DNA of 64,000 nucleotides from Phaeocystidibacter luteus (GTDB taxonomy: Bacteria; Bacteroidota; Bacteroidia; Flavobacteriales; Schleiferiaceae): contig NZ_WBVO01000006.1 of the NCBI RefSeq assembly GCF_008933115.1, forward strand, positions 124,001 to 188,000, given 5' to 3'. Made by a program: the position numbers and the translations under genes. Shown here one piece after another: positions 62,683 through 64,000 of the stretch. The notes below the pieces were generated by a model that saw nothing but the letters and a program-made list of their open reading frames with translations, did no database searches and was not told the DNA's origin. Every line of letters begins with the position of its first letter. Positions within the stretch are counted from its first letter, which is position 1.

Positions 62683-63824
62683 TTAAAGAGCGCTTCCAAT
62701 TCTTCGCGCGATGGCAAATCGTTCCAATGCCACTTGCCTACAATTACGCCGTTTTCCAACGCCACAATCCCAGGGTTACTGCGAATTACCGTTTTAATGG
62801 CAGTTCCATCGCCCACAGTGAAATCAAGACCGATTTGATGTTCATGCTTAGCCGCTTCTATCGTTTCGTAAACGGAAGAGGTCCATCCTACCGTCACGAT
62901 ATCGGAGCCTTCCATAGTCCAACTCCACTCGCCAATTGCGTCCAAACCTTCTGGGTCTGCACGCTCGAGTTCGTAAGCCAGCACCATCACAACTTTCGGC
63001 TGCTCTAATAGCCAGAAGGTGATATCGCCTGTATCCGATTCCTGTGAATAATCGTGAATCGGTGGTTCATATCCCTTTTCGATGAGCTTTGATTCCGTGA
63101 GGTCATTCTGCAATTCCCATTCAGGCTTCTCCCACCAACCTTCGTCGATATACTGCTTGTCATCTACCTGAATCACCTCTCCGCTATTCGCGTTTTTCAA
63201 GGTGAACATGGTTTGGTATACAGGCCCTTGCAAACCGAGCTCTTCGGCCGTTTTCATTCCTTCTTCGATGTCCGTACCAATCTTATACGCTCGGAAATCT
63301 ACCATAGGAAGGTGGTTGAGCACATGGCTGGTAATCCAGAAGCAAGCGAGCAGCACAACGCCTGAGAATCCAAGCGCAACCTTCTTGCTCACAATCGGTT
63401 GGATGAATTTTCGCCCGAAGAAAATGATCAAAATCAATCCGGAAAGAATGAGGTCTTTCACGAAGGATTCAAAGGTCTCGAGCGGAATGGCATCGCCGAA
63501 ACATCCACAATCAGTCACCTTGTCGTAATTCCATGAATACCAGGTGAGGAAGGTGAAGAAGATGATCATAATTAGGAGCGCCCAAGAGGTAAATCTCTTC
63601 CAGATTCCGAGTAGCAAGAACACACCCAATAGGATTTCAGAAATGCAGATAATCACGGCCAATTCTACCGCCCATGGCGAGAAGAAAGGCATGTTCAAAA
63701 CGCCCTCCGAAAAGTATTCTTCGAGTTTGAAACCGAATCCCATCGGGTCGTTGAGCTTCACCCAGCCTGAGAAAATGAAGAGCGCACCTACAAGGATGCG
63801 TGAAAGTTGTACGAGATACTTCAT
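62679..63824 (-). CDS. BT_3928/DoxX-like membrane protein with thioredoxin-like C-terminus
   Basis: A 381-residue protein. Residues 1-170 are the DoxX/MauE-type membrane domain (ILVGALFIFSGWVKLNDPMG, four helices, then DCGCFGDAIPL with the conserved CxC). The C-terminal half is a soluble, possibly thioredoxin-like domain with SNPGIVALENGVIVGKWHWN near the end, lacking a CxxC. BT_3928 proteins are conserved between DUF1599 and tpiA across the phylum; the reaction is unproven, perhaps redox-related. Confidence 0.9.
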   Translation of the reverse strand: MKYLVQLSRILVGALFIFSGWVKLNDPMGFGFKLEEYFSEGVLNMPFFSPWAVELAVIICISEILLGVFLLLGIWKRFTSWALLIMIIFFTFLTWYSWNYDKVTDCGCFGDAIPLETFESFVKDLILSGLILIIFFGRKFIQPIVSKKVALGFSGVVLLACFWITSHVLNHLPMVDFRAYKIGTDIEEGMKTAEELGLQGPVYQTMFTLKNANSGEVIQVDDKQYIDEGWWEKPEWELQNDLTESKLIEKGYEPPIHDYSQESDTGDITFWLLEQPKVVMVLAYELERADPEGLDAIGEWSWTMEGSDIVTVGWTSSVYETIEAAKHEHQIGLDFTVGDGTAIKTVIRSNPGIVALENGVIVGKWHWNDLPSREELEALFK

Positions 63825-63836
63825 ACCGCCTGTATG

Positions 63837-64000
63837 TTATTTTGCTTCGTCCATTTGAATAAGCGCGAACACGGAGTAGTTGATCATGTCCATATAATTG
63901 GCGTCCACTCCCTCGCTTACCAATGTCTTACCACTGTTGTCCTCAATTTGTTTAACGCGCAGTAGCTTTTGAAGGATGAGATCGGTGAACGACGGCACAC
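63837..64000 (-). CDS. DUF1599 domain protein, C-terminal part
   Basis: The last 53 codons of a DUF1599 protein enter from the right window edge: VPSFTDLILQKLLRVKQIED, then SEGVDANYMDMINYSVFALI and a short acidic end. The family is small, helical and conserved next to BT_3928 and tpiA, as here. The stop lies 12 bases before the BT_3928 start, so the genes are co-transcribed. Function unknown. Confidence 0.85.
   Translation of the reverse strand, partial: VPSFTDLILQKLLRVKQIEDNSGKTLVSEGVDANYMDMINYSVFALIQMDEAK

Noticed and set aside
1-64000. CRISPR array, rRNA operon, insertion sequence with transposase
   Set aside because: I looked for regularly spaced repeats, rRNA signatures and transposase or integrase motifs and saw none.

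Overview
The window looks like a chromosome segment from a marine-type member of the Bacteroidota, probably of the Flavobacteriales/Cryomorphaceae kind. Evidence: a protease with a Por (type IX) secretion C-terminal sorting domain, LruC, DUF418 and BT_3928-family proteins, many short lipoproteins with Cys lipoboxes, promoter boxes of the Bacteroidota type TAnnTTTG, weak ribosome binding sites, and the conserved order DUF1599 - BT_3928 - (ABC permease) - tpiA - prmA. This placement is inference from gene content. No rRNA or taxonomic marker search was possible.

Left part (1-20.3 kb) is ordinary but accessory-rich chromosome. It holds the end of a DUF418 membrane protein, secreted or lipoprotein genes of unknown role, a DbpA-like DEAD-box helicase and an RluF-like pseudouridine synthase, a YbjQ protein, an M43-like metalloprotease, a CIA30 gene interrupted by one in-frame TGA, a PhyH dioxygenase, a Blc lipocalin, a LruC lipoprotein, and a run of small membrane proteins and lipoproteins. 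The intergenic spaces here carry several repeat types: a 188-bp element with 29-bp inverted ends, 42-bp direct repeats, REP-like hairpins, and two copies of an approximately 210-230-bp element near two paralogous lipoprotein genes.

Middle part (about 20.6-54.6 kb) is a dense, AT-richer defence island next to a tRNA-Arg gene. In order it contains: decayed gene remnants; a PLD/coiled-coil/membrane protein coupled to a lipoprotein; a 146-nt highly structured intergenic element; a five-gene operon (WYL regulator; HsdM/HsdS-like protein with a degenerate methylase motif fused to a histidine kinase; receiver-domain protein with a cold-shock-like tail; NERD nuclease-helicase; HNH nuclease); a type I restriction-modification operon hsdM-hsdS-hsdR; a GmrSD/DUF262 type IV enzyme; a GIY-YIG-like protein; a DUF2779 nuclease; a DUF429-WYL pair; a minus-strand operon of a HEPN-like protein, a tandem GIY-YIG protein and a ClpB-type AAA+ ATPase fused to an FtsH-type M41 protease; McrBC; a PLD/zinc-ribbon protein; and an AbiU2-like HEPN protein. 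No integrase, transposase or CRISPR array is visible.

Right part (54.9-64 kb) is core chromosome on the minus strand: tRNA-Arg(ACG) with its own promoter and terminator, clpS, a 1,476-residue secreted protein, prmA, tpiA, an oligopeptide-type ABC permease, a BT_3928/DoxX-like membrane protein, and the end of a DUF1599 gene.

The best candidates for an undescribed system are (1) the methylase-like histidine kinase with receiver protein at 24.8-32.4 kb, which looks like a two-component signalling device whose sensor is a catalytically doubtful type I methylase plus specificity domain, linked to a nuclease-helicase, and (2) the HEPN / GIY-YIG / AAA-M41 operon at 45.3-49.0 kb.
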